Notes: generated from the sequence alone by a model not told the origin. Counted from the first letter of the stretch, positions 25,312 to 33,923 are shown. The stretch is DNA of 64,000 nt from Azospirillum oleiclasticum (GCF_013423485.1 NZ_JABFFR010000025.1:182164-246163); one strand, 5' to 3'. Numbers and translations are program-made.

Positions 25312-26181
25312 CTACAGGCGATGCCCGGTGAACCCCATGATGGTGGACACCTTGGTCGCGGCGGCGAGCAGGGACTGGACCGTCTCCTCCCGCGGCGGCT
25401 TGGGCAGATAGTGGATGGAACCGACCACGGCGAGGCTGCCGTAGAGCGTGCCGTCCGCCTGGAAGAGCGGGGCGGCGATGGCGTTCACGCCGGCGAACAC
25501 CTCCTCCGGCGCGTCAGCCCAGCCGCGGCGGCGCACCATCTCCACCTCCAGCGTCAGCCGGTCGGGGTCGATGACGGTGTGCGGCGTGCTCGGCCGCAGC
25601 GGTGCCGCGGTCAGCCGCTGCAGCAGCGCCGGCGGGCCGAAGGCCAGCGCGATCTTGCCCTGCGCCACCGAGTTGAAGGTGAAGCGCGTGCCCGGCCGCA
25701 GCACCATCTCCAGCGCGCTGCGGCCGGGTACGAAGTCGAGAACCACCACCTCGTCCTCGGTGAAGGTGGAGATCACGATGGTCTGCTCGACCCGGTCCCG
25801 CAGCTCCTCCATCACCGGCTTCGCCAGCGACACCACGTTGAAGCGCCGCACGAGCTGCTGGCCCAGCAGGAACAGCCGCCAGCCGATGCCGTAGCGGTTG
25901 GTGCGCGGGTTCTGCGCCACATAGCCGTGGTCGCGCAGCGCGGTCAGGTGCCGGTGCACCCGCGCCTTCGGCATGCCCAGCTCGCGCGCCAGCTCGGTCA
26001 CGCCCAGTTCACCGTCGGCGCCGCTCAGCGCCTCCATCACGCGCAGCGCGATGACCGCCGTCGGCAGCCCGTCGGCCAACTCGTCGCGGCCGGCGCCGGC
26101 CGGGCGCGCAAGCTCCACGGCCGGTGGGAGGGCCGACGGGAGGATCACCGGGTCGCGTGTGCGCTCGCTGCTGTCGTCCAT
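25312..26181 (-). CDS. IclR-family regulator of the meta-cleavage cluster
   Basis: A 289-residue regulator with a variable 45-residue N-terminal extension, a winged helix (DGELGVTELARELGMPKARVHRHLTALRDHGYV) and an IclR effector domain containing FNSVAQGKIALAFG and GVNAIAAPLF. It is transcribed with or just after the bicupin gene and lies close to the amidohydrolase gene. Together with the operator-like palindrome at 27273-27289 between the divergent catabolic units, this suggests control of both by an aromatic-derived acid. IclR relatives such as PcaU and PobR regulate aromatic degradation. Confidence 0.88.
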   Translation of the reverse strand: MDDSSERTRDPVILPSALPPAVELARPAGAGRDELADGLPTAVIALRVMEALSGADGELGVTELARELGMPKARVHRHLTALRDHGYVAQNPRTNRYGIGWRLFLLGQQLVRRFNVVSLAKPVMEELRDRVEQTIVISTFTEDEVVVLDFVPGRSALEMVLRPGTRFTFNSVAQGKIALAFGPPALLQRLTAAPLRPSTPHTVIDPDRLTLEVEMVRRRGWADAPEEVFAGVNAIAAPLFQADGTLYGSLAVVGSIHYLPKPPREETVQSLLAAATKVSTIMGFTGHRL

Positions 26182-26278
26182 GCCTGGGGTCCCGTCGATC
26201 GTCCGGCCGGCAGTGGGCCGGGGATGGCGCCGCTACACGCTGCCCGATCCCCAATCCCCTGCCAAGGGGTGAGCGCCT

Positions 26279-26983
26279 TCAGGCGCCAAGCGTGATGAAG
26301 CGTTCGCCGAACACGTGGTAGCGCTGCGTCTTCGGCACCGCCGCGTCCTCCGGCCGGACGTAGCGGATGGAGCTGCGGCTCTTGCAGGCGCGCGGCAGGA
26401 TGAAGCAGCGGATGAAGGCCGTCTCCTCCCGCTCGGTGGTCGGCGCCAGCACCGGTTCGTACCCGCGCTCCAGCCACGCGTGACCGGCGGGGAAGGTGCC
26501 GCTGCGCCCTTCGGTGTCGATGCGGATCTCGCCATACAGGCAGCAGCGGATGCCGGGGCCCTGGTGAACGTGGGTCAGCGCCACGCCGCCCTTGGGGAAC
26601 TCCACGCGGTCGCAGCGCATCAGCCAGTCCTGCCGCCGGTCGAACTCCAGGTCGGCCTTCAGCTTCAACGCCGATGAGCTGCCGGGGGCGGAGCGCAGCA
26701 GACCGTCGCCCTCGCCACCGGCCGCCACCAGCTCCCAGCGCCACAGCCGCGCCCCAGTGGAGCCGGCCAGCAACGCCACCGGGGCGCCGCCCAGCCACGC
26801 GCCGTCGGCGCGCTGGTGCTGGCAGCCATCCGGCTGCTCGACGGTGACGTCACCCTCGACCACATAGATGGCCCGCTCGGCGGCGGGCAGATAGACCGGC
26901 TGGGCGGACGGCGGCAGCACGTCCTCCACCAAGCGCAGCGTGCAGGTCGTCACCCCGTTGTCCCCCGTCATGACGCGGCTCAC
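26279..26983 (-). CDS. Bicupin-like protein of unknown function
   Basis: About 234 residues with two cupin-like beta-barrel segments. The first, around RAIYVVEGDVTVEQPDG, has few metal ligands. The second, ALTHVHQGPGIRCCLYGEIRIDTEG and AWLERGYEPVLA, has HxH and a late acidic region. The frame begins at a GTG (26983) whose bases overlap the TGA of the tautomerase gene (GTGA), implying coupling; an ATG at 26971 is an alternative. It could bind a catabolic intermediate or act as a dioxygenase or isomerase, but I recognise no named family. Confidence 0.72.
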   Translation of the reverse strand: MSRVMTGDNGVTTCTLRLVEDVLPPSAQPVYLPAAERAIYVVEGDVTVEQPDGCQHQRADGAWLGGAPVALLAGSTGARLWRWELVAAGGEGDGLLRSAPGSSSALKLKADLEFDRRQDWLMRCDRVEFPKGGVALTHVHQGPGIRCCLYGEIRIDTEGRSGTFPAGHAWLERGYEPVLAPTTEREETAFIRCFILPRACKSRSSIRYVRPEDAAVPKTQRYHVFGERFITLGA

Positions 26984-27174
26984 GCCGCACCGCCCGCGGC
27001 CTTGCTGCGGCCGGCGACGCCGAAGCGGCTCGGCGGCACTTCGCGCACGACCACGCGCACCGTCTCGCGCGGCGCGTCCAGCGAGCGCACGGCGGCGTCG
27101 GTCACCTCGGCGATCAGGCGTTCGATGCGGTCGTCGGGGCGGCCCTGGACCAGCGTGATGTCGATGATGGGCAT
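26980..27174 (-). CDS. 4-oxalocrotonate tautomerase-like protein
   Basis: A 64-residue protein, the usual size for the family, starting MPIIDITLVQGR. After removal of Met, Pro1 would be the catalytic base. A conserved Arg region lies in RVVVREVPPSRFGV. In meta-cleavage pathways this enzyme converts 2-hydroxymuconate to 2-oxo-3-hexenedioate, the substrate of the decarboxylase encoded at 33071-33835. It is divergent from the TRAP/hydratase operon across 239 bases and translationally coupled to the bicupin gene. Confidence 0.85.
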   Translation of the reverse strand: MPIIDITLVQGRPDDRIERLIAEVTDAAVRSLDAPRETVRVVVREVPPSRFGVAGRSKAAGGAA

Positions 27175-27261
27175 CGATCCCGTATCCTTCTGTCAGTCCT
27201 GTGGGAATTCCGTTGAAGCGCGAAGCGTCCGTTCCGGTCGCGGAACGTTCGCATCCGCTGT

Positions 27262-27291
27262 ATCCTAAACACGTATCGTCTGTCGATACAA
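27262..27291 (-). promoter_or_regulatory. Minus-strand promoter overlapping an operator-like palindrome
   Basis: -35 TTGTAT (27291-27286), an 18-base spacer and -10 TAGGAT (27267-27262) for the tautomerase gene. The perfect palindrome GTATCG-TCTGT-CGATAC (27273-27289) lies across the -35 and spacer, where a bound regulator would block polymerase. A plus-strand promoter lies 28 bases further on, so one site could control both directions. Confidence 0.5.
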
Positions 27292-27316
27292 GCGTCTCGA
27301 AATTTAGAATCGGCGC

Positions 27317-27346
27317 TTGACAGCGGATCATAGGACGGCGATTAAT
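27317..27346 (+). promoter_or_regulatory. Candidate promoter of the TRAP/meta-pathway operon
   Basis: A perfect -35 TTGACA at 27317-27322, an 18-base spacer and an ATTAAT -10 at 27341-27346, about 68 bases upstream of the dctP-like start. Confidence 0.5.
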
Positions 27347-27413
27347 CGCGCAAGGCGACAATCGTCTCGCACAACGAAACACTCCCGTCCTGCACGACCC
27401 TTTGGAGGATACG

Positions 27414-28397
27414 ATGCGCACTGCGATGCTGGCGTTCGCGCTGGGCGCGGCCCTCATGGCGGCTCCGGTGGCCCAGGCCGCCGACGTCACGCTGAAGCTC
27501 GGCCACGTCACCCAGACGTCCCACCCCTTCCACATCGGGGCGGAGATGTTCCGCGACGCCGTCGCCAAGAAGAGCGGCGGGAAAATGGAGATCAGCGTCT
27601 ACCCCGCCCGCCAGCTCGGCGACGACCGCCAGCTTCTGGAAGGGGTGCGGCTCGGCACCATCGACGCGGCCGTGGTCTCCTCCTCCACCTTCGCGCTGTT
27701 CACGCCCGTCATGGACGCGCTGCAGCTTCCCTTCCTGATCCCGTCCTACCAAGCGCTGTCCGACGCGTTCCTGTCGCCGCCGGCCGACAAGATGCTGGCG
27801 AGCCTGGATGCGCTGGGCATCAAGGGGCTCGGCTATTACGAGGGCGGCTTCCGCCATTTCCTCAACAGCAAGCGTCCGGTGCACAAGGTGGCCGACATGC
27901 AGGGCCTGAAGATCCGGGTCGTGCCGAACCCGCTGCACATCGCCATCTTCCGCGCGCTCGGCGCCAACCCGACGCCGATGCCCTATGGCGAGGTCTACAC
28001 CGCGCTTGAGACCGGTGCGCTCGACGGGTCGGAGATCAACGTGTCGTCGGTGCTGTCGGAGCGCTTCTACGAGAAGGCCAAGCACATGACGATGACCGGC
28101 CAGTACTTCTTCCCGGCCGTCACCATCGTCAACAAGGCGAAGTTCGACCGGCTGACCCCGGAGCAGCGCAAGGTGCTGACCGACGCGGCGCGCGAGACCA
28201 TCCGCCCGCAGGTCGAGGCCGCCGCCGCGCAGGAGGGCGACGCCGCCAAGAAGATCAGTGCCCAGGGTGTCGAGATCATCAAGTTCGATGACGTCGCCAC
28301 CGCGCGCGAGAAGGTGAAGGCCCTGTCGGCGGAGTACGAGGCCAAGAACCCGCTGATCAAGGAGTTCGCCGAGCACGTCCGCAAGAACGCCCAATGA
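27414..28397 (+). CDS. dctP: TRAP transporter substrate-binding protein (DctP), meta-pathway cluster
   Basis: A 327-residue periplasmic protein with a Sec signal peptide ending VAQAAD (about residue 23). DctP landmarks are LKLGHVTQTSHPFH, the ligand-binding arginine region LKIRVVPNPLH and MPYGEVYTALETGALDGSE. GGAGG precedes the ATG at 27414 by 5-6 bases. It is first gene of an operon with two TRAP permeases and four lower meta-pathway enzymes, so the ligand is likely an aromatic acid or a ring-cleavage product. Confidence 0.92.
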   Translation: MRTAMLAFALGAALMAAPVAQAADVTLKLGHVTQTSHPFHIGAEMFRDAVAKKSGGKMEISVYPARQLGDDRQLLEGVRLGTIDAAVVSSSTFALFTPVMDALQLPFLIPSYQALSDAFLSPPADKMLASLDALGIKGLGYYEGGFRHFLNSKRPVHKVADMQGLKIRVVPNPLHIAIFRALGANPTPMPYGEVYTALETGALDGSEINVSSVLSERFYEKAKHMTMTGQYFFPAVTIVNKAKFDRLTPEQRKVLTDAARETIRPQVEAAAAQEGDAAKKISAQGVEIIKFDDVATAREKVKALSAEYEAKNPLIKEFAEHVRKNAQ

Positions 28398-28465
28398 TCC
28401 AGGACAGCCGCGGGGCCGACGGCCCCGCGCGCGGCATGCCGGAAGCCACGGAAAAGGAAGGCGCC

Positions 28466-28993
28466 ATGGTCATGGCGGTGGACAACGCAACGACGGGACG
28501 CGCGCGACGGTCGGTCGGCGCCTCCCTGTATTGGGGGGCGGTCGGCGTCGTCTCCGTCATCACCATGGGCGGCATCGTGGCGCTGACCGCCGCCCAGGTG
28601 GTGTCGCGCTATATCTTCGAATCCTCGCTGTTCTGGCCGGACGAGGCGGCCCGCTTCCTGCTGATCCTGCAAACCTTCCTGCTGGCCGGCGCCTCCTTCG
28701 AGAAGGGGGAGATGGTCGGGGTCACGGTCTTCACCGACCGGCTGGGCCGGGTCCCGGCGCTGGTCTGCGCGGTGGTGGCCGACCTCTTCGCCATCGCCCT
28801 GCTTCTCGTGCTCGCCTGGTACGGCTGGGAGTTCGCGGACATGAACAGCATGCAGACGGCCGCGGCCCTGCAGATCCCGGTGTCCTGGGTCTACCTGTCG
28901 GTGCCGGTCGGTCTGCTCATCCTCATGGCGCACATGGCGGCGGCGCTGGTCCGCCACCTGCGCGGGCTCTTCGGCGGGGACCACCGGCCATGA
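28466..28993 (+). CDS. dctQ: TRAP transporter small permease (DctQ)
   Basis: About 175 residues with four membrane helices and the DctQ signature VVSRYIFESSLFWPDEAARFLLI. I prefer the ATG at 28466, which has AAGGAAG 5 bases before it. An in-frame ATG at 28394 overlaps the stop of dctP (ATGA) and would add 24 polar residues, so either start is possible. The stop overlaps the dctM ATG. It is the partner of the adjacent DctP and DctM. Confidence 0.88.
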   Translation: MVMAVDNATTGRARRSVGASLYWGAVGVVSVITMGGIVALTAAQVVSRYIFESSLFWPDEAARFLLILQTFLLAGASFEKGEMVGVTVFTDRLGRVPALVCAVVADLFAIALLLVLAWYGWEFADMNSMQTAAALQIPVSWVYLSVPVGLLILMAHMAAALVRHLRGLFGGDHRP

Positions 28994-30267
28994 CCATCTT
29001 TCTCGGCAGCTTCTTCGTCTTCCTGCTGATCGGGGTGCCGATCGTCATCGTTCTGGGGCTGGCGGCCGCCGTCTACATGATCGCGACGGGCCAGATGTCC
29101 ATGCTGCTGGCCTTCCCGCAGCGCCTCATCGTCGGCGTCGACCAGTTCATCCTGCTGACCGTGCCGCTGTTCATCCTGGCCGGCAACATCATGAACGTCG
29201 GCGGCATCAGCGACCGCATCATCCAGTTCGCGCAATGCGCGCTGGGGCGCTTCCGCGGCGGGCTGTCGCTGGTCAACGTCAGTTCCAGCGTGTTCTTCGC
29301 CGGGGTCAGCGGCTCCGCCACCGCCGACGCCGCGGCGATGGGATCGGTGCTGATCCCCGGCATGGCGAAGCAAGGCTACCCGGTGCCCTACGCCGCCGCA
29401 CTCACCGCGGTGTCCTCGATCATCGGCCCGATCATCCCGCCCAGCATCGCGCTCGTCGTCTACGGCGCGCTGTCCAGCACATCCATCGGCGAGCTGTTCC
29501 TGGCCGGCGTGGCGCCGGGCCTTCTGCTCGGGCTGTCGCTCGCGGTGTACGCGGTGTGGGTGGCGCACCGGAACAATTATCCCAAGGCCGAGGCGGTCGG
29601 CCTCGCCGGCTTCCTGCGCGCCTTCCTGCGGGCGATCCCCATCCTGCTGCTGCCCGTGGTCATCCTCGGTGGCATCCGCACCGGAATCGTCACGGCGACC
29701 GAGGCGGCCGTGGTCGCGGTGATATACGCGCTGCTGATCGCCGGCGTGCTCTACCGGTCGCTGACGCTGGCGTCGCTGTACGAGGCGATCGTATCGTCGG
29801 CGATCATGACGGCCGGCATCATGCTGGTGGTCGCCATGGCCAGCATCGTGTCCTTCGTGTTCGGCATCGAGCGCATCCCGGAAGCCATCGTCAACGCCAT
29901 CTCCGGCCTGACCGACGAGCGTTGGGTGATCCTGCTGCTGATCAACCTGGTGCTGTTGCTGCTGGGCTGCTTCCTGGAGCCGATCGGCGCGCTGATCGTG
30001 ACGCTGCCGGTGCTGCTGGAGCTGGCGCAGCGCTTCGACATCGACCTTATCCATCTCGGCATCGTGGTGTGCGTCAATCTGGTGATCGGCATGGCGACCC
30101 CGCCGGTCGGCCTCTGCCTGTTCATCGTCTGCGCCATCAGCAAGGCGTCGCTGGAGGAGGTGTCGAAGGCGGCCCTGCCGATGCTCGGCATCGCCATCGG
30201 CGTTCTGATGCTGATCACCTACGTGCCCGAGATCGTCCTCTTCCTGCCGCGGCTCGTGGGGCCGTGA
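28990..30267 (+). CDS. dctM: TRAP transporter large permease (DctM)
   Basis: A 425-residue polytopic permease with about 12 helices. Conserved segments are GVSGSATADAAAMGSVLIPGM, IIGPIIPPSIALVVYGAL and GMATPPVGLCLFIVCAISKAS. It begins with an ATGA overlap with dctQ. It forms a secondary, ion-gradient-driven importer with the two preceding gene products. The 43-base gap to the hydratase gene indicates transcription as one unit with the catabolic genes. Confidence 0.94.
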   Translation: MTIFLGSFFVFLLIGVPIVIVLGLAAAVYMIATGQMSMLLAFPQRLIVGVDQFILLTVPLFILAGNIMNVGGISDRIIQFAQCALGRFRGGLSLVNVSSSVFFAGVSGSATADAAAMGSVLIPGMAKQGYPVPYAAALTAVSSIIGPIIPPSIALVVYGALSSTSIGELFLAGVAPGLLLGLSLAVYAVWVAHRNNYPKAEAVGLAGFLRAFLRAIPILLLPVVILGGIRTGIVTATEAAVVAVIYALLIAGVLYRSLTLASLYEAIVSSAIMTAGIMLVVAMASIVSFVFGIERIPEAIVNAISGLTDERWVILLLINLVLLLLGCFLEPIGALIVTLPVLLELAQRFDIDLIHLGIVVCVNLVIGMATPPVGLCLFIVCAISKASLEEVSKAALPMLGIAIGVLMLITYVPEIVLFLPRLVGP

Positions 30268-30310
30268 GCCCCGACGCCCTCCTGCCATCACGGAACAGGG
30301 AACCCGAACC

Positions 30311-31087
30311 ATGACCGCCGCCGACATCGCGCTCAGCCTGCGCACCGCGCAGGAGACCGGGCAGCCGATCGCCCCGATCCGCGACCTGCTGCCCGCCGGT
30401 GACCTGGACGCCGCCTACGCCGTGCAGGATGCCAACACCGCCCACTGGATCGACGCCGGCCGACGGCTGGTCGGGCGCAAGATCGGGCTGACCTCCGTCG
30501 CCGTGCAGAAGCAGCTCGGCGTCGACCAGCCCGATTACGGCATGCTGTTCGCCGACATGGAGCTGCTGGACGGCGCGGAGATCGCCGCCGGCCGGCTGAT
30601 CCAGCCGAAGGGCGAAGCGGAGGTGGCCTTCGTGCTGGAGCGCGACCTGCCCCGCCCCGATTCCACCTTCACCGAGGTGCTGGGCGCCGTCGCCTACGCC
30701 CTGCCGGCGATCGAGGTGGTGGACAGCCGCATCGCCGCCTGGGACATCCGCATCCTCGACACCATCGCCGACAACGCGTCCAGCGGGCTGTACGCGCTGG
30801 GCAGCACGCCGGTGGCGATCGACCGCTTCGACCTGCGACTGTGCGGCATGGTGATGGAGAAGAACGGCGAGCCGGTGTCCTTCGGCGCCGGGGCCGCCTG
30901 CCTGGGCAACCCGCTGAACGCGCTGGTCTGGCTGGCCCGCAGGATGGCCGCGGTCGGACGGCCGCTGGCGGCCGGCGATGTGGTTCTGTCGGGGGCGCTC
31001 GGCCCCATGGTGGCCTTTGGGCCGGGCGACCGGCTGGAGGCGAGGATCAACGGGCTCGGCTCCGTCCGGGTCGCGTGCGCGGCGTAA
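30311..31087 (+). CDS. 2-keto-4-pentenoate hydratase (2-oxopent-4-enoate hydratase)
   Basis: A 258-residue member of the MhpD/DmpE/XylJ family of the FAH superfamily. It adds water to 2-hydroxypenta-2,4-dienoate to give 4-hydroxy-2-oxovalerate. Motifs are GRKIGLTSVAVQKQLGVDQPDYG, the metal-binding acids in EAEVAFVLERDL, AIEVVDSRI and TIADNASSG. The next two genes encode the aldolase/dehydrogenase pair that uses its product. It is similar to the decarboxylase at 33071; the order DmpE-F-G-H is as in the phenol dmp operon. Confidence 0.9.
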   Translation: MTAADIALSLRTAQETGQPIAPIRDLLPAGDLDAAYAVQDANTAHWIDAGRRLVGRKIGLTSVAVQKQLGVDQPDYGMLFADMELLDGAEIAAGRLIQPKGEAEVAFVLERDLPRPDSTFTEVLGAVAYALPAIEVVDSRIAAWDIRILDTIADNASSGLYALGSTPVAIDRFDLRLCGMVMEKNGEPVSFGAGAACLGNPLNALVWLARRMAAVGRPLAAGDVVLSGALGPMVAFGPGDRLEARINGLGSVRVACAA

Positions 31088-31099
31088 GGGGACAACGTC

Positions 31100-32020
31100 A
31101 TGAGCGGTAGGACCAAGGTCGCCATCATCGGCTCGGGCAACATCGGCACCGACCTGATGATCAAGGTGATGCGGATGGCGGAGCGTCTGGAGATGGCCGC
31201 GATGGTCGGCATCGATCCGGACTCCGACGGGCTGGCGCGGGCGCGCCGCATGGGGGTCGCGACCACGCACGAGGGGCTGGAGGGGCTGACCCGCCTGCCC
31301 GGCTACGCCGACATCGGCATCGTCTTCGACGCCACCTCGGCCGGCGCGCACGCCCGGCACGACGCCGTGCTGCGGCGCGACGGCAAGCGGGTGATCGACC
31401 TGACCCCGGCCGCCATCGGCCCCTACGTCGTGCCCGTGGTGAACATCGACCAGCATCTGGGGGCCGCCAACCTCAACATGGTGACTTGCGGTGGGCAGGC
31501 GACCATCCCCATCGTCGCCGCCATCCGCCGGGTGACGCCGGTGGCGTACGGGGAGATCGTCGCCTCCATCTCGTCGCGCTCCGCCGGTCCCGGCACGCGC
31601 GCCAACATCGACGAGTTCACCGAGACCACCAGCCGCGCCATCGAGCAGGTGGGCGGGGCCGAGCGCGGCAAGGCGATCATCATCCTGAACCCTGCGGAGC
31701 CGCCGCTGGTCATGCGCGACACGGTGATGTGCCTCGCCGCCGACGCCGACCCGCAGGCCATCGCCGATTCCGTCGAGCGCATGGTGGCCGAGGTGCAGCG
31801 CTATGTGCCCGGCTACCGGCTGAAACAGGCGGTGCAGATCGACCGTATCGGCGACAACAACCCCGTGCGCATCCCCGGCCTCGGCGACCGCACCGGCCTC
31901 AAGGTCTCCGTCTTCCTGGAGGTGGAGGGGGCCGCCCACTATCTGCCCGCCTACGCCGGCAACCTCGACATCATGACCTCGGCGGCGCTCGCCACCGCCG
32001 AGCGGCTGGCCGCGGCCTGA
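31100..32020 (+). CDS. mhpF: Acetaldehyde dehydrogenase, acylating
   Basis: A 306-residue NAD-dependent enzyme of the MhpF/DmpF family converting acetaldehyde to acetyl-CoA. An N-terminal Rossmann motif VAIIGSGNIGTDLMIKV is clear. The catalytic cysteine lies in NMVTCGGQATIPIV (about residue 129), and a substrate-channel segment appears in NNPVRIPG. It normally forms a tight complex with the aldolase encoded next, so that toxic acetaldehyde is passed directly between active sites. Confidence 0.94.
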   Translation: MSGRTKVAIIGSGNIGTDLMIKVMRMAERLEMAAMVGIDPDSDGLARARRMGVATTHEGLEGLTRLPGYADIGIVFDATSAGAHARHDAVLRRDGKRVIDLTPAAIGPYVVPVVNIDQHLGAANLNMVTCGGQATIPIVAAIRRVTPVAYGEIVASISSRSAGPGTRANIDEFTETTSRAIEQVGGAERGKAIIILNPAEPPLVMRDTVMCLAADADPQAIADSVERMVAEVQRYVPGYRLKQAVQIDRIGDNNPVRIPGLGDRTGLKVSVFLEVEGAAHYLPAYAGNLDIMTSAALATAERLAAA

Positions 32021-32034
32021 GGGGGAACCACGCG

Positions 32035-33078
32035 ATGACCCACCGCCTCTACATCCAGGATGTCACCCTGCGCGACGGCATGCACGCCGTCCGCCACCGC
32101 TACTCCATCGACGAGGTGAAGGCGATCGCCGCGGCTCTGGACCGGGCCGGCGTCGACAGCATCGAGATTTCGCACGGCGACGGGCTGTCCGGAGCCAGCT
32201 TCACCTACGGCTTCGGCGCCCACACCGACCTCGCCTGGATCGAGGCAGCGGCGGAGGTGGCGACCCGCGCCACCGTCGCCACGCTGCTGATCCCCGGCAT
32301 CGGCACCGTGCACGACCTGGGCGAGGCGTACGCGGCCGGCGCCCGCTCCGTACGCGTCGCCACCCACTGCTCGGAGGCGGACGTCGCCAAGCAGCACATC
32401 GAGCACGCCCGAAAGCTGGGCATGGACGTCGCCGGCTTCCTGATGATGGCGCACATGCTGCCGCCGGCCGAGCTGGCGAAGCAGGCCAAGCTGATGGAGA
32501 GCTACGGGGCGCACTGCGTGTATGTCACCGACTCCGCCGGCGCCCTGCTGATGGACGGCGTGGCCGACCGCTTCAAGGCCTTTGCCGACGTGCTGGACCC
32601 GAAGACCCAGACCGGCATCCACGCCCACCACAACCTGTCGCTCGGGGTCGCAAACTCCGTCGTCGCCGTGCAGCACGGGGCGACGCGGGTGGACGCTTCG
32701 CTCACCGGCATGGGGGCCGGGGCCGGCAACGCGCCGCTGGAGGTGTTCATCGCCGTCGCCGACCGCATGGGCATGGCGCATGGCTGCGACCTGTTCGCCC
32801 TGATGGACGCGGCCGACGACCTCGTCCGCCCCTTGCAGGACCGTCCCGTGCGCGTCGACCGGGAAAGCCTGTCGCTCGGCTACGCCGGGGTCTATTCCAG
32901 CTTCCTGCGCCACGCCGAGACGGCGTCCAAGACCTACGGCGTCGACACCCGCACCATCCTGGTGGAGCTGGGCCGCCGCCGCATGGTCGGCGGGCAGGAG
33001 GACATGATCGTCGACGTCGCCCTGGATCTCGCAAAAGACCTTGCCAAGACCCGCAACGCGGAGGCCACCGATGCCTGA
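32035..33078 (+). CDS. mhpE: 4-hydroxy-2-oxovalerate aldolase
   Basis: A 347-residue HMGL-like TIM-barrel aldolase of the MhpE/DmpG/BphI family that splits 4-hydroxy-2-oxovalerate into pyruvate and acetaldehyde. Seen are DVTLRDGMHAVRH (metal-binding Asp and catalytic Arg), HGDGLSG, the GIHAHHNLSLGVANS metal histidines and a DmpG-communication domain at the C-terminus with LGRRRMVGGQEDM. The gene starts 14 bases after mhpF, in keeping with the aldolase-dehydrogenase complex. Its end overlaps the next gene by 8 bases. Confidence 0.94.
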   Translation: MTHRLYIQDVTLRDGMHAVRHRYSIDEVKAIAAALDRAGVDSIEISHGDGLSGASFTYGFGAHTDLAWIEAAAEVATRATVATLLIPGIGTVHDLGEAYAAGARSVRVATHCSEADVAKQHIEHARKLGMDVAGFLMMAHMLPPAELAKQAKLMESYGAHCVYVTDSAGALLMDGVADRFKAFADVLDPKTQTGIHAHHNLSLGVANSVVAVQHGATRVDASLTGMGAGAGNAPLEVFIAVADRMGMAHGCDLFALMDAADDLVRPLQDRPVRVDRESLSLGYAGVYSSFLRHAETASKTYGVDTRTILVELGRRRMVGGQEDMIVDVALDLAKDLAKTRNAEATDA

Positions 33079-33835
33079 GCTCGCTTCCATCGCCGCCCGG
33101 CTCGACGAGGCCGCCGTCACGGCCCGAGCCGTCGCCCAGTTGCCCGAGCCGCTGTCGCTCGACAACGCCTACGCGGTGCAGGCCGCCCTGCTCCAGTGCC
33201 GCTACGACCGCGGCGAGCGGCGCATCGGCGTGAAGATGGGCTTCACCAGCCGCGCCAAGATGGCCCAGATGGGCGTGGACGAGATGATCTGGGGCCGGCT
33301 GACCGACGGCATGCTGGTGGAGGACGGTGGCGACATCGACATCGCCCGCTACGTCCACCCCCGCGCCGAGCCGGAGATCGCCTTCCTGCTCAAGGCGCCG
33401 CTGGCCGGCAAAGTGTCGATGACCGAGGCCATGGCCGCGGTGGCGGCGGTGGCCCCGGCCATCGAGATCATCGACAGCCGCTACGAGAACTTCCGCTTCT
33501 CCCTGACCGATGTGGTGGCGGACAACAGCTCCTCCTCCGGCGTCGTGCTCGGGCCGTGGTGCGACCCGGCGACCGACGTCGCCAACCTCGGCATGGTGGT
33601 GGAGATCGACGGGCGGCCGGCGCTGATCGGCTCCTCCGCCGCCATCCTCGGCCACCCCGCCCGTTCGCTGGTCGCGGCGGCGCGGCTGGTGGCGCTGCGC
33701 GGCGAGCGGCTGGAGGCCGGCGACATCGTGCTGGCCGGTGCCGCCACCGCCGCCGAGGCGCTGAAGCCGGGCCAGCGCCTGCGCCTCAGCGTGGAGCGTC
33801 TGGGCGCGGTGGGCTTCCGCACGCGGATGGGCTGA
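33071..33835 (+). CDS. 2-oxo-3-hexenedioate (4-oxalocrotonate) decarboxylase-like enzyme
   Basis: A 254-residue homologue of DmpH/XylI, related to the hydratase gene 2.8 kb upstream. Motifs are GVKMGFTSRAKMAQMGVDEMIWG, EPEIAFLLKAPL, AIEIIDSRYENFRFSLTDVVADNSSSS and a C-terminal LSVERLG. DmpH relatives release CO2 from 2-oxo-3-hexenedioate to give the hydratase substrate; DmpE and DmpH form a complex. The longer DSRYENFRFSLTDVVADN segment supports the decarboxylase rather than the hydratase subgroup. It is the last gene before a strong hairpin. Confidence 0.87.
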   Translation: MPELASIAARLDEAAVTARAVAQLPEPLSLDNAYAVQAALLQCRYDRGERRIGVKMGFTSRAKMAQMGVDEMIWGRLTDGMLVEDGGDIDIARYVHPRAEPEIAFLLKAPLAGKVSMTEAMAAVAAVAPAIEIIDSRYENFRFSLTDVVADNSSSSGVVLGPWCDPATDVANLGMVVEIDGRPALIGSSAAILGHPARSLVAAARLVALRGERLEAGDIVLAGAATAAEALKPGQRLRLSVERLGAVGFRTRMG

Positions 33836-33857
33836 ACCCGACACCCCCTGCCAAACG

Positions 33858-33894
33858 AACAGCCACGCCGCAGGCCGCCTGCGGCGTGGCTGTT
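33858..33894 (+). terminator. Strong terminator hairpin after the meta-pathway operon
   Basis: A perfect 17-bp stem (33858-33874 with 33878-33894) and a 3-base loop, 23 bases after the decarboxylase stop. No long T-run follows, only TT at the base, but the very stable stem at an operon end makes termination likely. Confidence 0.75.
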
Positions 33895-33923
33895 GGTCAT
33901 GCAAATTTTCTCGATCCAAACCA

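Noticed and set aside
25296..25317. Inverted repeat CTGTAGG/CCTACAG at the end of the second iclR gene, considered as a terminator
   Set aside because: The stem is only 7 bp, overlaps the stop codon and has no T-run; likely chance.
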